Source: Streptomyces sp. Ag109_O5-10 (lineage in GTDB: Bacteria > Actinomycetota > Actinomycetes > Streptomycetales > Streptomycetaceae). From it: a stretch of 64,000 nt of DNA. This document shows positions 49,686 through 60,376 of this stretch, piece by piece. The stretch spans positions 6,510,001 through 6,574,000 of the forward strand of contig NZ_FNTQ01000001.1 of assembly GCF_900105755.1 (NCBI RefSeq), given 5' to 3'. Both the position numbers and the translations under genes were made by a program. Positions within the stretch are counted from its first letter, which is position 1. Every line of letters begins with the position of its first letter. Under the pieces are notes generated by a model. It did not search any database, was not told the DNA's origin, and worked only from the letters and a program-made list of their open reading frames with translations.

Positions 49686-49880
49686 TGCAACGCGCCGGGC
49701 CGATATGTCCGGTTTCCGGGGGCGAAGTTCGCCTATCAGGGTGACTCCGCTAAAGATTCCTCGCTCTGGGCACGCGCCGCAGGTCACAGTGGGTCAAGTC
49801 CTCCGCAGGGCATGGGAGGACGGGCTGGCCGCGGCGCGCTGCTGGAGGGGGGCAGCGCGCGGGCAGGTCTGCGGGCGTGG

Positions 49881-49975
49881 AACGGGGGTACCCGGGCATC
49901 AACCCGAACAGGTCTCGCGGACCGAGGAGTTGATGATGGCAGGCTTCGGGCAACGAACCCGCGGGTACCCCCGTT
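49881..49975 (+). promoter_or_regulatory. 14-nt inverted repeat bracketing a start codon
   Basis: AACGGGGGTACCCG (49881-49894) is perfectly complementary to CGGGTACCCCCGTT (49962-49975). The loop between contains the ribosome site GAGGAG (49924) and start of the DUF4190 gene. In RNA this would place the start codon in the loop of a stable stem, a possible translation control element. Confidence 0.45.
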
Positions 49976-50226
49976 CACGTGGCCGCACAGGTCCACGGAG
50001 CGGGCTGGACCGCGACACGCTGGGCATCGTCGGCACGATCTGTGCGATCGCCGGCTTCTTCGCGCTGGGGATCGTGCTGGGACCCGCGGCGCTGGTGTGC
50101 GGCTGGTTCTCGATGGGCCGGGCGTGGAACCCGAAGAGTTCCGTACCGGCGCTGATAGCGGTGGTGCTCGGCGCGATCGACACGCTGCTGGCACTGCTGT
50201 GGCTGGGCGGCGTCTCACCCCTGTAG
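49933..50226 (+). CDS. Small DUF4190-type membrane protein
   Basis: A 97-residue protein. After a basic arm (QRTRGYPRSRGRTGPRSG) it has two membrane segments: 'GTICAIAGFFALGIVLGPAA' and 'ALIAVVLGAIDTLLALLWLG', with 'GWFSMGRAWNPKS' in the loop. This is the DUF4190 pattern; function unknown. Adjacent ATG codons at 49933 and 49936 follow GAGGAG; the second has better spacing. The frame is open upstream but without a domain. Confidence 0.7.
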   Translation: MMAGFGQRTRGYPRSRGRTGPRSGLDRDTLGIVGTICAIAGFFALGIVLGPAALVCGWFSMGRAWNPKSSVPALIAVVLGAIDTLLALLWLGGVSPL

Positions 50227-50233
50227 CCCGCGG

Positions 50234-50312
50234 CCCGGTGGGGGCTGGTCGCGCAGTTCCTCCGCAGGCCTCCGGCCGGGGCACCCCCCAGCGCCCCTCA
50301 CGGGGCGCGGCA
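50234..50312. repeat. Intergenic repeat copy with insertion
   Basis: CCCGGTGGGGGCTGGTCGCG, CAGTTCCTCCGCAGGCC, an internal G/C hairpin, then AGCGCCCCTCACGGGGCGC. It starts 8 bp after the DUF4190 gene. Confidence 0.8.
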
Positions 50313-50344
50313 CTCGCGCCGGCCCGGCGGCCGCGTCGGTCCTC

Positions 50345-50513
50345 CTAGTGCCGCGGCAGGCAACGTTTGCCCGTCAAGGAGCGGCGTCCGGTGCGTGCTC
50401 TCGGCGTGCCGGCCGGAAGTCCTCGTACTGGATGTACTTGGGCTTTCGGCCGGTGCGGCGAGAGTGCGTGCCGGGCGTCGTGACGGGGCGAACGTTGCCT
50501 GTTGCGGCACTAG
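50345..50513. mobile_element. MITE-like 169-bp palindromic element, copy 2
   Basis: It is in the opposite orientation to copy 1 and, by eye, differs from it at one position in the interior. It has the same terminal CTAGTGCCGC inverted ends. On the minus strand its right-hand CTAG supplies the TAG stop (50510-50512) of the potassium channel gene. It contains no coding capacity for a transposase. Confidence 0.8.
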
Positions 50514-51295
50514 CTGCGGGCAGCCGTGCCGCTGGGGCGGCACGGGTGGGCGCAGCGGCAGCCCGCCAGTGCCGGTGAGCGCAGTGCCGTCACCTCGGAC
50601 CTGAGCGCCCGCACCTCCTCGGTCAGCAGAGCGATCGCCTCCGTCTGGCGCCGCTCCTCCACGTCGTCCTTCTCGAACCGCGCGATGAACCAGGTCGCGA
50701 TGTTCGCGGTCACCACGCCCAGCAGGGCGATCCCGGAGAGCATGAGGCCCACCGCGATCATCCGGCCCAGCCCGGTCGTCGGCGCGTGGTCCCCGTACCC
50801 CACCGTCGTCATCGTCGTGAACGACCACCACAGGGCGTCACCCAGCGTCCGGATGTTCCCGTTCGGCGAGTCGCGTTCCACCGAGAGCACGGCCAGCGAG
50901 CCGAACATGAGCAGGCCGATGACCGCGCCGACGACGTACGTCGTCAGCCGGATCTGCGAGGCCATCCGGGCCCGCCGCCCCACCAGCGTCAGCGTCGCGA
51001 CCAGCCGCAGCAGCCGCAGCGGCTGCAGCAGCGGCAGCACCACCGCGCACAGGTCTGTCCAGTGCGTCCGCACGAACTCCCTGCGGCGCGGCGCGAGGGC
51101 GAGCCGGACCAGGTAGTCCACGGCGAAGGAGCCCCACACCACCCACTCCGCCGCCGTGCACACGGTGGTGAGGACATGCCCCGCGGAACCGTCCACGATC
51201 GGCAGCGCGTAGGCGACGGCGAAGGCCACCGCGAGCGCCAGCAACGGCCGTTGGGTGACCTGCTCCCAACGGGCCTGGGCGGGCTGTTCCTTCAT
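50510..51295 (-). CDS. Voltage-gated-type potassium channel
   Basis: A 261-residue channel subunit. The selectivity filter and pore are 'ALWWSFTTMTTVGYGDHAPT' (TVGYGD). An S4-like basic segment 'LLQPLRLLRLVATLTLVGRR' precedes it, and hydrophobic segments 'LLALAVAFAVAYALPIVDG' and 'GRMIAVGLMLSGIALLGVVT' flank the pore; a coiled coil (KDDVEERRQTEAIALLTEEV) follows. The final 22 or so residues (SPALAGCRCAHPCRPSGTAA, RS) do not look native: they are encoded by the second-family 65-bp repeat and the stop by MITE copy 2. The ATG at 51295 follows GAAGGAAC-like sequence. Confidence 0.88.
   Translation of the reverse strand: MKEQPAQARWEQVTQRPLLALAVAFAVAYALPIVDGSAGHVLTTVCTAAEWVVWGSFAVDYLVRLALAPRRREFVRTHWTDLCAVVLPLLQPLRLLRLVATLTLVGRRARMASQIRLTTYVVGAVIGLLMFGSLAVLSVERDSPNGNIRTLGDALWWSFTTMTTVGYGDHAPTTGLGRMIAVGLMLSGIALLGVVTANIATWFIARFEKDDVEERRQTEAIALLTEEVRALRSEVTALRSPALAGCRCAHPCRPSGTAARS
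50515..50581. repeat. 65-bp repeat (second family), copy 2
   Basis: It matches 43091-43155 across its length with a few changes (shared core GGCGGCACGGGTGGGCGCAG). It forms the 3' end of the channel gene and touches MITE copy 2 on its other side, so two unrelated repeats are nested at this gene end. Confidence 0.8.
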
Positions 51296-51310
51296 GTGCG
51301 CATCGTAAGA

Positions 51311-51353
51311 CGCCCCCGAAGGGGCGGGGGGAACTGCGCGGCCGGCCCCCACC
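51311..51353. repeat. Intergenic repeat copy
   Basis: CGCCCCCGAAGGGGCG hairpin followed by GGGGGAACTGCGCGGCCGGC. It lies between the channel start and the aceE stop on the minus strand and may terminate aceE. Confidence 0.8.
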
Positions 51354-51388
51354 GGCCCGCAGTCGCCCACCGGCCTCCTCGCGGAGCG

Positions 51389-54136
<2,748 letters not shown>

Positions 54137-54560
54137 GCTGTTCCTTACCTGTCAGAGGGGCACTGATTCCGTGTTTTTCCCTGCATTCCCTGCGTCTTGC
54201 CTGCACCGCTGTCCATCGTCCACCCCGGGGCTGCGCGCGTCATCTCTACCGCGAGGTAACTCGGGACCGGCCAAAACGCAACGATACGCCCGGGGTGTGA
54301 CGCGCTTGGCAAACTCGTTCGACCGCCGTATGTGAGGATGATTCCGAAAGGGATATAGCGGGCAAAAGGGAATGGTGTGTGTCATGCCCGTCCGCGATAC
54401 GGTGCCGGGAGTTGCGGCGACACGGCCGGGATCGTCACCGTTTCGGCGGTCTGGACGGCCGGGTACTTGCGCGATCCGTCCCGCCCGTGTGGACTACGGC
54501 CAATGCTTCGCGCACGCGCGTGGCTGAGTTCATCACCAAGACATGATCAGGAGGCAACCC
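54137..54560. other. 424-bp divergent intergenic region (aceE / DUF3052)
   Basis: No gene is convincing here; small frames lack ribosome sites and conserved products. It must contain the aceE promoter(s) and the DUF3052 promoter. An AT-richer segment at about 54335-54375 (GATTCCGAAAGGGATATAGC, GGGCAAAAGGGAATGG) is the best candidate for core elements or regulator sites. The length suggests a long leader or multiple aceE promoters. Confidence 0.4.
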
Positions 54561-54998
54561 GTGAGCGCGACCGCGGACCACGCGGAGGAGCGGACCACCC
54601 CTGCCGTCAGGCTGGGGTTCCAGCCAGACCAGGTGGTCCAGGAGATCGGCTACGACGACGACGTCGACCAGGAGCTCCGCGAGTCCATCGAAGAGACCAT
54701 CGGCAACGAGCTGATGGACGAGGACTACGACGACGTGGCAGACGCCGTGGTGCTCTGGTTCCGTGAGGATGACGGCGACCTGACGGACGCGCTGGTCGAC
54801 GCCCTCGGCTTCCTCGAAGAAGGTGGCTCGATCCTGCTGCTGACGCCGAAGACCGGCCGCGACGGCTACGTCGAGCCGAGCGACATCGGCGAGGCGGTCA
54901 CGACCGCCGGCCTCTCGCAGACCAAGAGCGTCAGCGTGGGCAAGGACTGGAACGGGAGCCGGCTGAACACGCCGAAGGCCGCCGCCAAGAAGCGCTGA
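54561..54998 (+). CDS. DUF3052 family protein
   Basis: A 145-residue acidic cytoplasmic protein of a conserved actinobacterial family: 'RLGFQPDQVVQEIGYDDDVD', 'ELMDEDYDDVADAVVLWFRE', 'ALGFLEEGGSILLLTPKTGR', 'GYVEPSDIGEAVTTAGLSQT'. Function is unknown, though a SAM-methyltransferase-like or regulatory fold has been suggested for similar sequences. The GTG at 54561, six bases after AGGAGG, is preferred to the ATG at 54543. It is conserved beside aceE in Streptomyces. Confidence 0.87.
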   Translation: MSATADHAEERTTPAVRLGFQPDQVVQEIGYDDDVDQELRESIEETIGNELMDEDYDDVADAVVLWFREDDGDLTDALVDALGFLEEGGSILLLTPKTGRDGYVEPSDIGEAVTTAGLSQTKSVSVGKDWNGSRLNTPKAAAKKR

Positions 54999-55114
54999 GC
55001 CCCGCCGTTGGACGGACCGACGCCGGTCCGTCCAACGGCCTGCCGTGATCGCCGCGCGGCCGCCGCCGCATAGGGTGTCCTCACCCGAACAGCCCCTGAC
55101 GAAGGGATGCAGCG

Positions 55115-55573
55115 ATGGCGATCCAGGTCGGCGACAAGGCGCCCGACTTCGAGCTCAAGGACAACCACGGCCGGGCCGTGAAGCTGTCCGACTTCCGCGG
55201 CGAGAAGAACGTGGTGCTGCTCTTCTATCCGTTCGCCTTCACGGGCGTGTGCACCGGCGAACTGTGCGAGCTGCGGGACAACCTGCCGCAGTTCGAGGAC
55301 CGCGACACCCAGCTGCTCGCGGTCTCCAACGACTCCATCCACACCCTGCGCGTCTTCGCCGAGCAGGAGGGTCTGGAGTACCCGCTGCTGAGCGACTTCT
55401 GGCCGCACGGCGAGACCTCCCGCGCCTACGGCGTCTTCGACGAGGGCAAGGGCTGCGCCGTCCGCGGCACCTTCGTCATCGACAAGGAGGGCGTCGTGCG
55501 CTGGACCGTGGTCAACGGCCTGCCGGACGCCCGGGACCTGAACGAGTACGTGACGGCGCTCGACGCGCTGTGA
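55115..55573 (+). CDS. Peroxiredoxin (AhpE-type)
   Basis: A 152-residue thioredoxin-fold peroxidase that reduces H2O2 and organic or nitroperoxides. The peroxidatic motif is 'VLLFYPFAFTGVCTGELCEL' (PxxxTxxC), with another Cys five residues on. 'DKAPDFELKDNHGRAVKLSD' is the N-terminal signature and 'GCAVRGTFVIDKEGVVRWTV' the C-terminal strand. It lies 160 bp before the terD genes and may share oxidative stress control with them. The ATG at 55115 follows GAAGGGATG. Confidence 0.92.
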   Translation: MAIQVGDKAPDFELKDNHGRAVKLSDFRGEKNVVLLFYPFAFTGVCTGELCELRDNLPQFEDRDTQLLAVSNDSIHTLRVFAEQEGLEYPLLSDFWPHGETSRAYGVFDEGKGCAVRGTFVIDKEGVVRWTVVNGLPDARDLNEYVTALDAL

Positions 55574-55583
55574 CCCCCCTGTC

Positions 55584-55600
55584 GGGCCCCCTAGGGGTCC
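55584..55600 (+). terminator. Terminator-like hairpin after the peroxiredoxin gene
   Basis: GGGCCCC-CTA-GGGGTCC, with a second small stem CCCCG/CGGGG shortly downstream, begins 10 bp beyond the stop codon. Confidence 0.5.
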
Positions 55601-55734
55601 GGACGGCCGACACCCCGTGATTCTTCGGGGTCCAGGGCCTGCGTGCGGCGGGAACCCGTCACTAGGATCGAGTCGTTGATCCGGTATCCGAAGCACGACG
55701 GGGCTCCCCGCCCCAGACACACATGGGAGGACTC

Positions 55735-56310
55735 GTGGGAGTCAGCCTCAGCAAGGGCGGCAACGTATCGCTGACGAAGGAGGCCCCCGGCCTGACCGCG
55801 GTCCTCGTCGGTCTGGGCTGGGACGTCCGGACCACCACCGGCACCGACTTCGACCTGGACGCCAGCGCACTCCTGCTGAACTCGGCGGGCAAGGTCGCCA
55901 GCGACCAGAACTTCGTCTTCTTCAACAACCTCAAGAGCCCCGACGGCTCGGTCGAGCACACCGGTGACAACCTCACCGGTGAGGGCGAGGGCGACGACGA
56001 GGTGATCAAGGTCAACCTGGCCACGGTCCCCGCCGACGTCGACAAGATCGTCTTCCCGGTGTCGATCTACGACGCCGACAACCGCCAGCAGTCCTTCGGT
56101 CAGGTCCGCAACGCGTTCATCCGCGTGGTCAACCAGGCCGGCGGCGCCGAGATCGCCCGCTACGACCTGTCCGAGGACGCCTCGACCGAGACCGCGATGG
56201 TCTTCGGCGAGCTGTACCGCAACGGCGCCGAGTGGAAGTTCCGCGCGATCGGCCAGGGCTACGCCTCCGGCCTGCGTGGCATCGCCCAGGACTTCGGCGT
56301 CAACGTCTGA
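55735..56310 (+). CDS. terD: TerD family tellurium resistance/stress protein (1)
   Basis: A 191-residue Ca2+-binding TerD domain: 'GVSLSKGGNVSLTKEAPGLT', 'VGLGWDVRTTTGTDFDLDAS', the acidic loop 'LTGEGEGDDEVIKVNLATVP' that ligates calcium with DLDAS, 'ARYDLSEDASTETAMVFGEL', and the end 'ASGLRGIAQDFGVNV'. TerD proteins protect against tellurite and other membrane or metal stress through unclear means. The GTG at 55735 follows GGGAGG. It is the first of two tandem paralogues. Confidence 0.95.
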   Translation: MGVSLSKGGNVSLTKEAPGLTAVLVGLGWDVRTTTGTDFDLDASALLLNSAGKVASDQNFVFFNNLKSPDGSVEHTGDNLTGEGEGDDEVIKVNLATVPADVDKIVFPVSIYDADNRQQSFGQVRNAFIRVVNQAGGAEIARYDLSEDASTETAMVFGELYRNGAEWKFRAIGQGYASGLRGIAQDFGVNV

Positions 56311-56428
56311 GCCAGGTGGACGCCCCCGGGGCGTTCGAAAGTCCGCTCTGTCCGGCGCCGCACCGTTTACGGTCGGCGCCGGACGCGCAGGACAACCGGA
56401 GAAACACCGCTAGGGGAGGACCATCAGC

Positions 56429-57004
56429 ATGGGCGTCACGCTCGCCAAGGGGGGCAATGTCTCCCTCTCGAAGGCCGCACCGAACCTCACCAACGTCATG
56501 ATCGGACTCGGCTGGGACGCCCGCTCCACCACCGGCGCCCCCTTCGACCTGGACGCCAGCGCGTTGCTGTGCCAGGGCGGGCGGGTCCTCGGCGACGAGT
56601 GGTTCGTCTTCTACAACCAGCTCAAGAGCCCGGAGGGCTCGGTCGAGCACACCGGCGACAACCTCACCGGTGAGGGCGAGGGGGACGACGAATCGATTCT
56701 GGTCGATCTGCCGAAGGTGCCCGCCACCTGCGACAAGATCGTCTTCCCGGTCTCGATCCACATGGCCGACGAGCGCGGCCAGACCTTCGGCCAGGTCTCC
56801 AACGCCTTCATCCGGGTCGTCAACCAGGCCGACGGTCAGGAACTCGCCCGTTACGACCTGTCCGAGGACGCCTCCACCGAGACCGCCATGATCTTCGGCG
56901 AGCTCTACCGCTACCAGGGCGAATGGAAGTTCCGCGCCGTCGGCCAGGGCTACGCCTCGGGCCTGCGCGGCATCGCGCTCGACTTCGGTGTGAACGTCTC
57001 ATAG
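56429..57004 (+). CDS. terD: TerD family tellurium resistance/stress protein (2)
   Basis: A 191-residue paralogue of the preceding gene, sharing 'LDLDAS'-type (PFDLDASALL) and 'EGEGDDE' calcium sites, 'RYDLSEDASTETAMIFGELY' and 'YASGLRGIALDFGVNVS'. The main differences are in the middle ('LLCQGGRVLGDEWFVFYNQL'). The ATG at 56429 lies 119 bp after the first terD stop. Two adjacent copies suggest heteromeric assemblies or separate regulation. Confidence 0.95.
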   Translation: MGVTLAKGGNVSLSKAAPNLTNVMIGLGWDARSTTGAPFDLDASALLCQGGRVLGDEWFVFYNQLKSPEGSVEHTGDNLTGEGEGDDESILVDLPKVPATCDKIVFPVSIHMADERGQTFGQVSNAFIRVVNQADGQELARYDLSEDASTETAMIFGELYRYQGEWKFRAVGQGYASGLRGIALDFGVNVS

Positions 57005-57133
57005 CACCGATCGGTCCGGATGTAGGGCCCGCCCCACCCGCAGGACACCGGCGCCCTCTACACTTCGTGGTCAACAGTAGGTAAAGCCGAGTACGGCGCG
57101 AGCGAGACCCGTACACACAAGATTGGGTAGCCA

Positions 57134-58279
57134 GTGCTTCTGAAAACCTTCGGCTGGTCGTTCGCGATCACCGCGCTCGGCCTGGTCGCCGCGGTCTTCT
57201 ACGGGGGGTGGGAGGCCTTCGGCATCGTGGCGATCCTCGCCGTCCTGGAGATCTCCCTGTCGTTCGACAACGCGGTCGTCAACGCCGGAATCCTGAAGAA
57301 GATGAACGCCTTCTGGCAGAAGATCTTCCTCACGGTCGGCGTCCTCATCGCCGTCTTCGGCATGCGGCTGGTCTTCCCGGTCGTCATCGTCGCGGTCACC
57401 GCCAAGATGGGCCCCATCGAGGCCGTCGACCTCGCGCTCAACAACAAGGACCGCTACCAGGAGCTGGTCACCGACGCCCACCCGGCGATCGCCGCCTTCG
57501 GTGGGATGTTCCTGCTGATGATCTTCCTCGACTTCATCTTCGAGGACCGCGACATCCAGTGGCTGCGCTGGATCGAGCGCCCGCTCGCCAAGCTCGGCAA
57601 GGTCGACATGCTGTCGGTCTGCATCGCCCTGATCGTCCTGCTGATCACCTCCTTCACCTTCGCCACCCACGCCCACCAGCACGGCGGCGGCCACGTCGAC
57701 AAGGCGCAGACGGTCCTGATCGCCGGTATCGCCGGCCTGATCACGTACATGATCGTCGGGGGCCTCTCCGGCTTCTTCGAGGACCGCCTCGAAGCCGAGG
57801 AGGAGCGCGAGCACGAGGAGGAGGAAGAGGCCGAGCGCACCGGCAAGAAGAAGTCGGCGGTCGTGCTGGCCGGCCAGGCCGCGTTCTTCATGTTCCTCTA
57901 CCTGGAGGTCCTGGACGCGTCCTTCTCCTTCGACGGCGTGATCGGCGCGTTCGCCATCACCAACGACATCGTGCTCATGGCCCTCGGCCTCGGCATCGGC
58001 GCGATGTACGTCCGCTCGCTCACCGTCTACCTGGTCCGCCAGGGCACCCTGGACGACTACGTCTACCTGGAGCACGGCGCCCACTACGCCATCGGCGCGC
58101 TGGCCGTGATCCTCATGGTCACCATCCAGTACGAGATCAACGAGGTCATCACCGGTCTCGTCGGCGTCGTCCTGATCGGCTGGTCGTTCTGGTCCTCCGT
58201 ACGGCGCAACCAGCGGCTCGCGGCGGCCGGGGGAAGCGCGGGGTCGGACGACAAGGCCGAGGTCCCCTCCGGGGTCTGA
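57134..58279 (+). CDS. TerC-like integral membrane protein (DUF475)
   Basis: A 381-residue polytopic protein of the DUF475/TerC superfamily. 'AVLEISLSFDNAVVNAGILK' holds the conserved membrane Asp (SFDNAV), and 'YLEVLDASFSFDGVIGAFAI' the repeated DxSFSFD motif. About eight to nine membrane segments are visible. A long acidic cytoplasmic loop (EEEREHEEEEEAERTGKKKS) sits in the middle and a His-rich loop (HAHQHGGGH) before it. TerC proteins are linked to metal transport (Mn in some cases) and form complexes with TerD. The GTG at 57134 is the start. It is co-directional with both terD genes. Confidence 0.92.
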   Translation: MLLKTFGWSFAITALGLVAAVFYGGWEAFGIVAILAVLEISLSFDNAVVNAGILKKMNAFWQKIFLTVGVLIAVFGMRLVFPVVIVAVTAKMGPIEAVDLALNNKDRYQELVTDAHPAIAAFGGMFLLMIFLDFIFEDRDIQWLRWIERPLAKLGKVDMLSVCIALIVLLITSFTFATHAHQHGGGHVDKAQTVLIAGIAGLITYMIVGGLSGFFEDRLEAEEEREHEEEEEAERTGKKKSAVVLAGQAAFFMFLYLEVLDASFSFDGVIGAFAITNDIVLMALGLGIGAMYVRSLTVYLVRQGTLDDYVYLEHGAHYAIGALAVILMVTIQYEINEVITGLVGVVLIGWSFWSSVRRNQRLAAAGGSAGSDDKAEVPSGV

Positions 58280-58340
58280 ACCGGCTCGCCGGGCCGAAAA
58301 CGGAGGGTGTGACGCCCTCCTCGACGAGGAACGCTCTGAT

Positions 58341-58368
58341 GGGGGCGGCCGACCGGTCGGCCGCCCCC
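58341..58368 (+). terminator. Perfect 28-bp palindrome terminator after the TerC-like gene
   Basis: GGGGGCGGCCGACC is followed immediately by its complement GGTCGGCCGCCCCC, then AGGCGTTTTC. It is a textbook-strength stem 62 bp after the TerC-like stop and 31 bp before the TerA-like start. Confidence 0.8.
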
Positions 58369-58398
58369 AGGCGTTTTCAGGAGTTACTGGGGGCGGGA

Positions 58399-59133
58399 AT
58401 GGGTTTCTTCGACGGTCTGCTGGGCGGCAAGGCGGCCGAGTTCGACTCGGGCAGCGCCGCGTCCAACTCCATCGAGCTCACCAGGCGGCACCAGCAGGTG
58501 TCCCTCACCAAGCAGGGCGCGGCCACCGGCAACCTGCGGATCAACCTGAGCTGGCGGATGCGGACGTCGGACTTCGACGGCGAACAGCGCACGAGTCTGC
58601 TGCGGCACCCCTTCAAGGCGCTCAGGCCGCCGGAGGTGACCGGGCACGGGCAGAGCATGGTCAACGTCGACCTCGACCTCGGGGCGCTGTACGAGCTGGC
58701 CGACGGGACGAAGGGGGTCGTCCAGCCGCTCGGCGGGCTGCTCGGGGACGTGAACGCTCCGCCGTACGTCAAGCTCAGCGGCGACGACCGGTTCGGGTCG
58801 GCGTCCGGCGAGACGATGTATGTGAACCTCGACCACCGGGACGACATCAAGCGGCTGCTGGTGTTCGTGTACATCTACGACCAGACGCCGGCGTTCGACC
58901 GCACCCACGCGATCGTCACGCTGTACCCGAGCAACGGGCCGCGGATCGAGATAGGCCTCGACGAACGGCATCCGCAGGCGCGGTCGTGTGCGGTGGTGAT
59001 GATCGAGAACGTGAAGGGGGAGCTGGTCGTCCGGCGCGAGGTGAAGTTCGTGTACGGGTTCCAGGGGGAGCTGGACCGGTTGTACGGGTGGGGGTTGCAG
59101 TGGGGGCGGGGGTACAAGACGGCGGAGCGGTAG
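58399..59133 (+). CDS. TerA/TerD-superfamily tellurium resistance protein
   Basis: A 244-residue protein with the beta-sandwich TerD-superfamily fold in its TerA-like form: 'LTRRHQQVSLTKQGAATGNL', 'MVNVDLDLGALYELADGTKG' (calcium-side acids), 'VQPLGGLLGDVNAPPYVKLS', 'LVFVYIYDQTPAFDRTHAIV' and the end 'GFQGELDRLYGWGLQWGRGY'. The ATG at 58399, after GGGGGCGGG, is the start. It is separated from the TerC gene by a strong terminator and so is probably its own unit. Confidence 0.87.
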   Translation: MGFFDGLLGGKAAEFDSGSAASNSIELTRRHQQVSLTKQGAATGNLRINLSWRMRTSDFDGEQRTSLLRHPFKALRPPEVTGHGQSMVNVDLDLGALYELADGTKGVVQPLGGLLGDVNAPPYVKLSGDDRFGSASGETMYVNLDHRDDIKRLLVFVYIYDQTPAFDRTHAIVTLYPSNGPRIEIGLDERHPQARSCAVVMIENVKGELVVRREVKFVYGFQGELDRLYGWGLQWGRGYKTAER

Positions 59134-59175
59134 TTCGCCCACGGGGGCGGGTGGTGCGGTGCGGGGGCGGCGCCG

Positions 59176-59236
59176 TTGCGGTCGCTCGCGCGGTTCCTCC
59201 CCCGGCCGAGGGCTGGGGGCCCCAGCGCCCCTGAAG
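59176..59236. repeat. Intergenic repeat copy
   Basis: CGCTCGCGCGGTTCCTCCCC, a GGCC-type hairpin insert, then CAGCGCCCCTGAAGCGGG. It lies 43 bp after the TerA-like stop. Confidence 0.75.
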
Positions 59237-59249
59237 CGGGTTGGCCTCC

Positions 59250-59418
59250 CTAGTGCCACAGCAGGCAACGTTCGCCCTGTCACGACGCCCGGCACGCACT
59301 CTCGCCGCACCGGACGGAAGCCCAAGTACATCCAGTACGAGGACTTCCGGCCGGCACGCCGAGAGCACGCACCGGACGCCGCTCCTGGACGGGCAAACGT
59401 TGCCTGCCGCGGCACTAG
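59250..59418. mobile_element. MITE-like 169-bp palindromic element, copy 3
   Basis: The same length and ends as the other copies, with several differences (CCACAGC at the left end, CCTGTC, CGGACGG, CCTGGAC). Its right CTAG supplies the TAG stop (59415-59417) of the divergent TerD-family gene. It separates the plus-strand TerA-like gene from the minus-strand TerD gene. Confidence 0.8.
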
Positions 59419-60200
59419 CGCCCGATGAATTGCGGCCCTTGCGGAGGCAGCCGGAAGTCGGTGTTCGGGACCGTTGCCACCGGGATCGGGGCGGGTGGGG
59501 GGTAGCCGTAGCCCGACTGGGGCTGTTGCTGGGGGTAGGCGGACTGCGGGTAGGCGTAGGTGGCCGGCTGGGGGTAGCCGTAGGCGGGCTGAGCGGGTAC
59601 CGACGTCGGCTGCTCGGGCGGGAGCGGGAGGGACGCCGAGGGCTCCTCCATCGGCTCGGACTCGTCCACCGAGATGCCGAAGTCCGTGGCCAGGCCCTTG
59701 AGGCCGTTGCTGTAGCCCTCGCCGAGCGCGCGGAACTTCCAGCCCTCGCCCCTGCGGTACAGCTCGCCGCAGATCAGGGCCGTCTCGGCGCCGGTCTCCG
59801 GCTTGATGTCGAAGTGGGCCAGCGCTTCCGCGTCGGGCGCCGAGGCGTCGTACAGCAGGATGCGCAGGGCGGGGACGTGTTCGAACGGGACGCCGTCCGC
59901 CGACGCGACCAGGAGGATTCGGCCGACATTTGACTCGACACCGGAGAGATCTGTCTGGATCGTGTCGGTGAGGCCTTCGGCCACCCGCTTCTTGCCGAGC
60001 CGCCAGACCTTCCCGGAGGGGTGCCGGGGCTGGTTGTAGAAGACGAAGTCCTCGTCGGAGCGCACGCGTCCGTCGGGGCCGAGGAGCAGCGCCGAGGCGT
60101 CGACGTCCGGAACTCCCTGCCCGGGCGTCCAGCGCAGCACGGCCCGGACCGTGGTGGCTTCCACGGGGACGTTCGAACCCTTCAGCATCGCGTGCGTCAT
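59415..60200 (-). CDS. TerD family protein with Pro/Tyr/Gln-rich tail
   Basis: A 261-residue protein. Residues 1-175 are a TerD domain: 'RAVLRWTPGQGVPDVDASAL', 'LLGPDGRVRSDEDFVFYNQP', 'GAETALICGELYRRGEGWKF', 'YSNGLKGLATDFGISVDESE'. The calcium acidic loop is weaker than in the other two TerDs. The C-terminal 85 residues are a disordered tail with YGYPQPATYAYPQ and QQQPQSGYGYPPP repeats, likely for protein contacts. It is divergent from the citrate-lyase-like gene. MITE copy 3 provides its stop codon. Confidence 0.9.
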   Translation of the reverse strand: MTHAMLKGSNVPVEATTVRAVLRWTPGQGVPDVDASALLLGPDGRVRSDEDFVFYNQPRHPSGKVWRLGKKRVAEGLTDTIQTDLSGVESNVGRILLVASADGVPFEHVPALRILLYDASAPDAEALAHFDIKPETGAETALICGELYRRGEGWKFRALGEGYSNGLKGLATDFGISVDESEPMEEPSASLPLPPEQPTSVPAQPAYGYPQPATYAYPQSAYPQQQPQSGYGYPPPAPIPVATVPNTDFRLPPQGPQFIGR

Positions 60201-60376
60201 GCGGTCATCCTGCCCTCTCGGTCCTGGTCACGACAACGCGGGGGGCATCGCGACCGACACAGGCGGGTTACCTGAAGTTCATGCCCGGCGGGAACCCCCG
60301 ACACGGCTTTGTACGTACTATTACCGGCCACCCTTTACCAATTTCACAGGCTCGGCTCACGCCACGGGGGAGTTCT

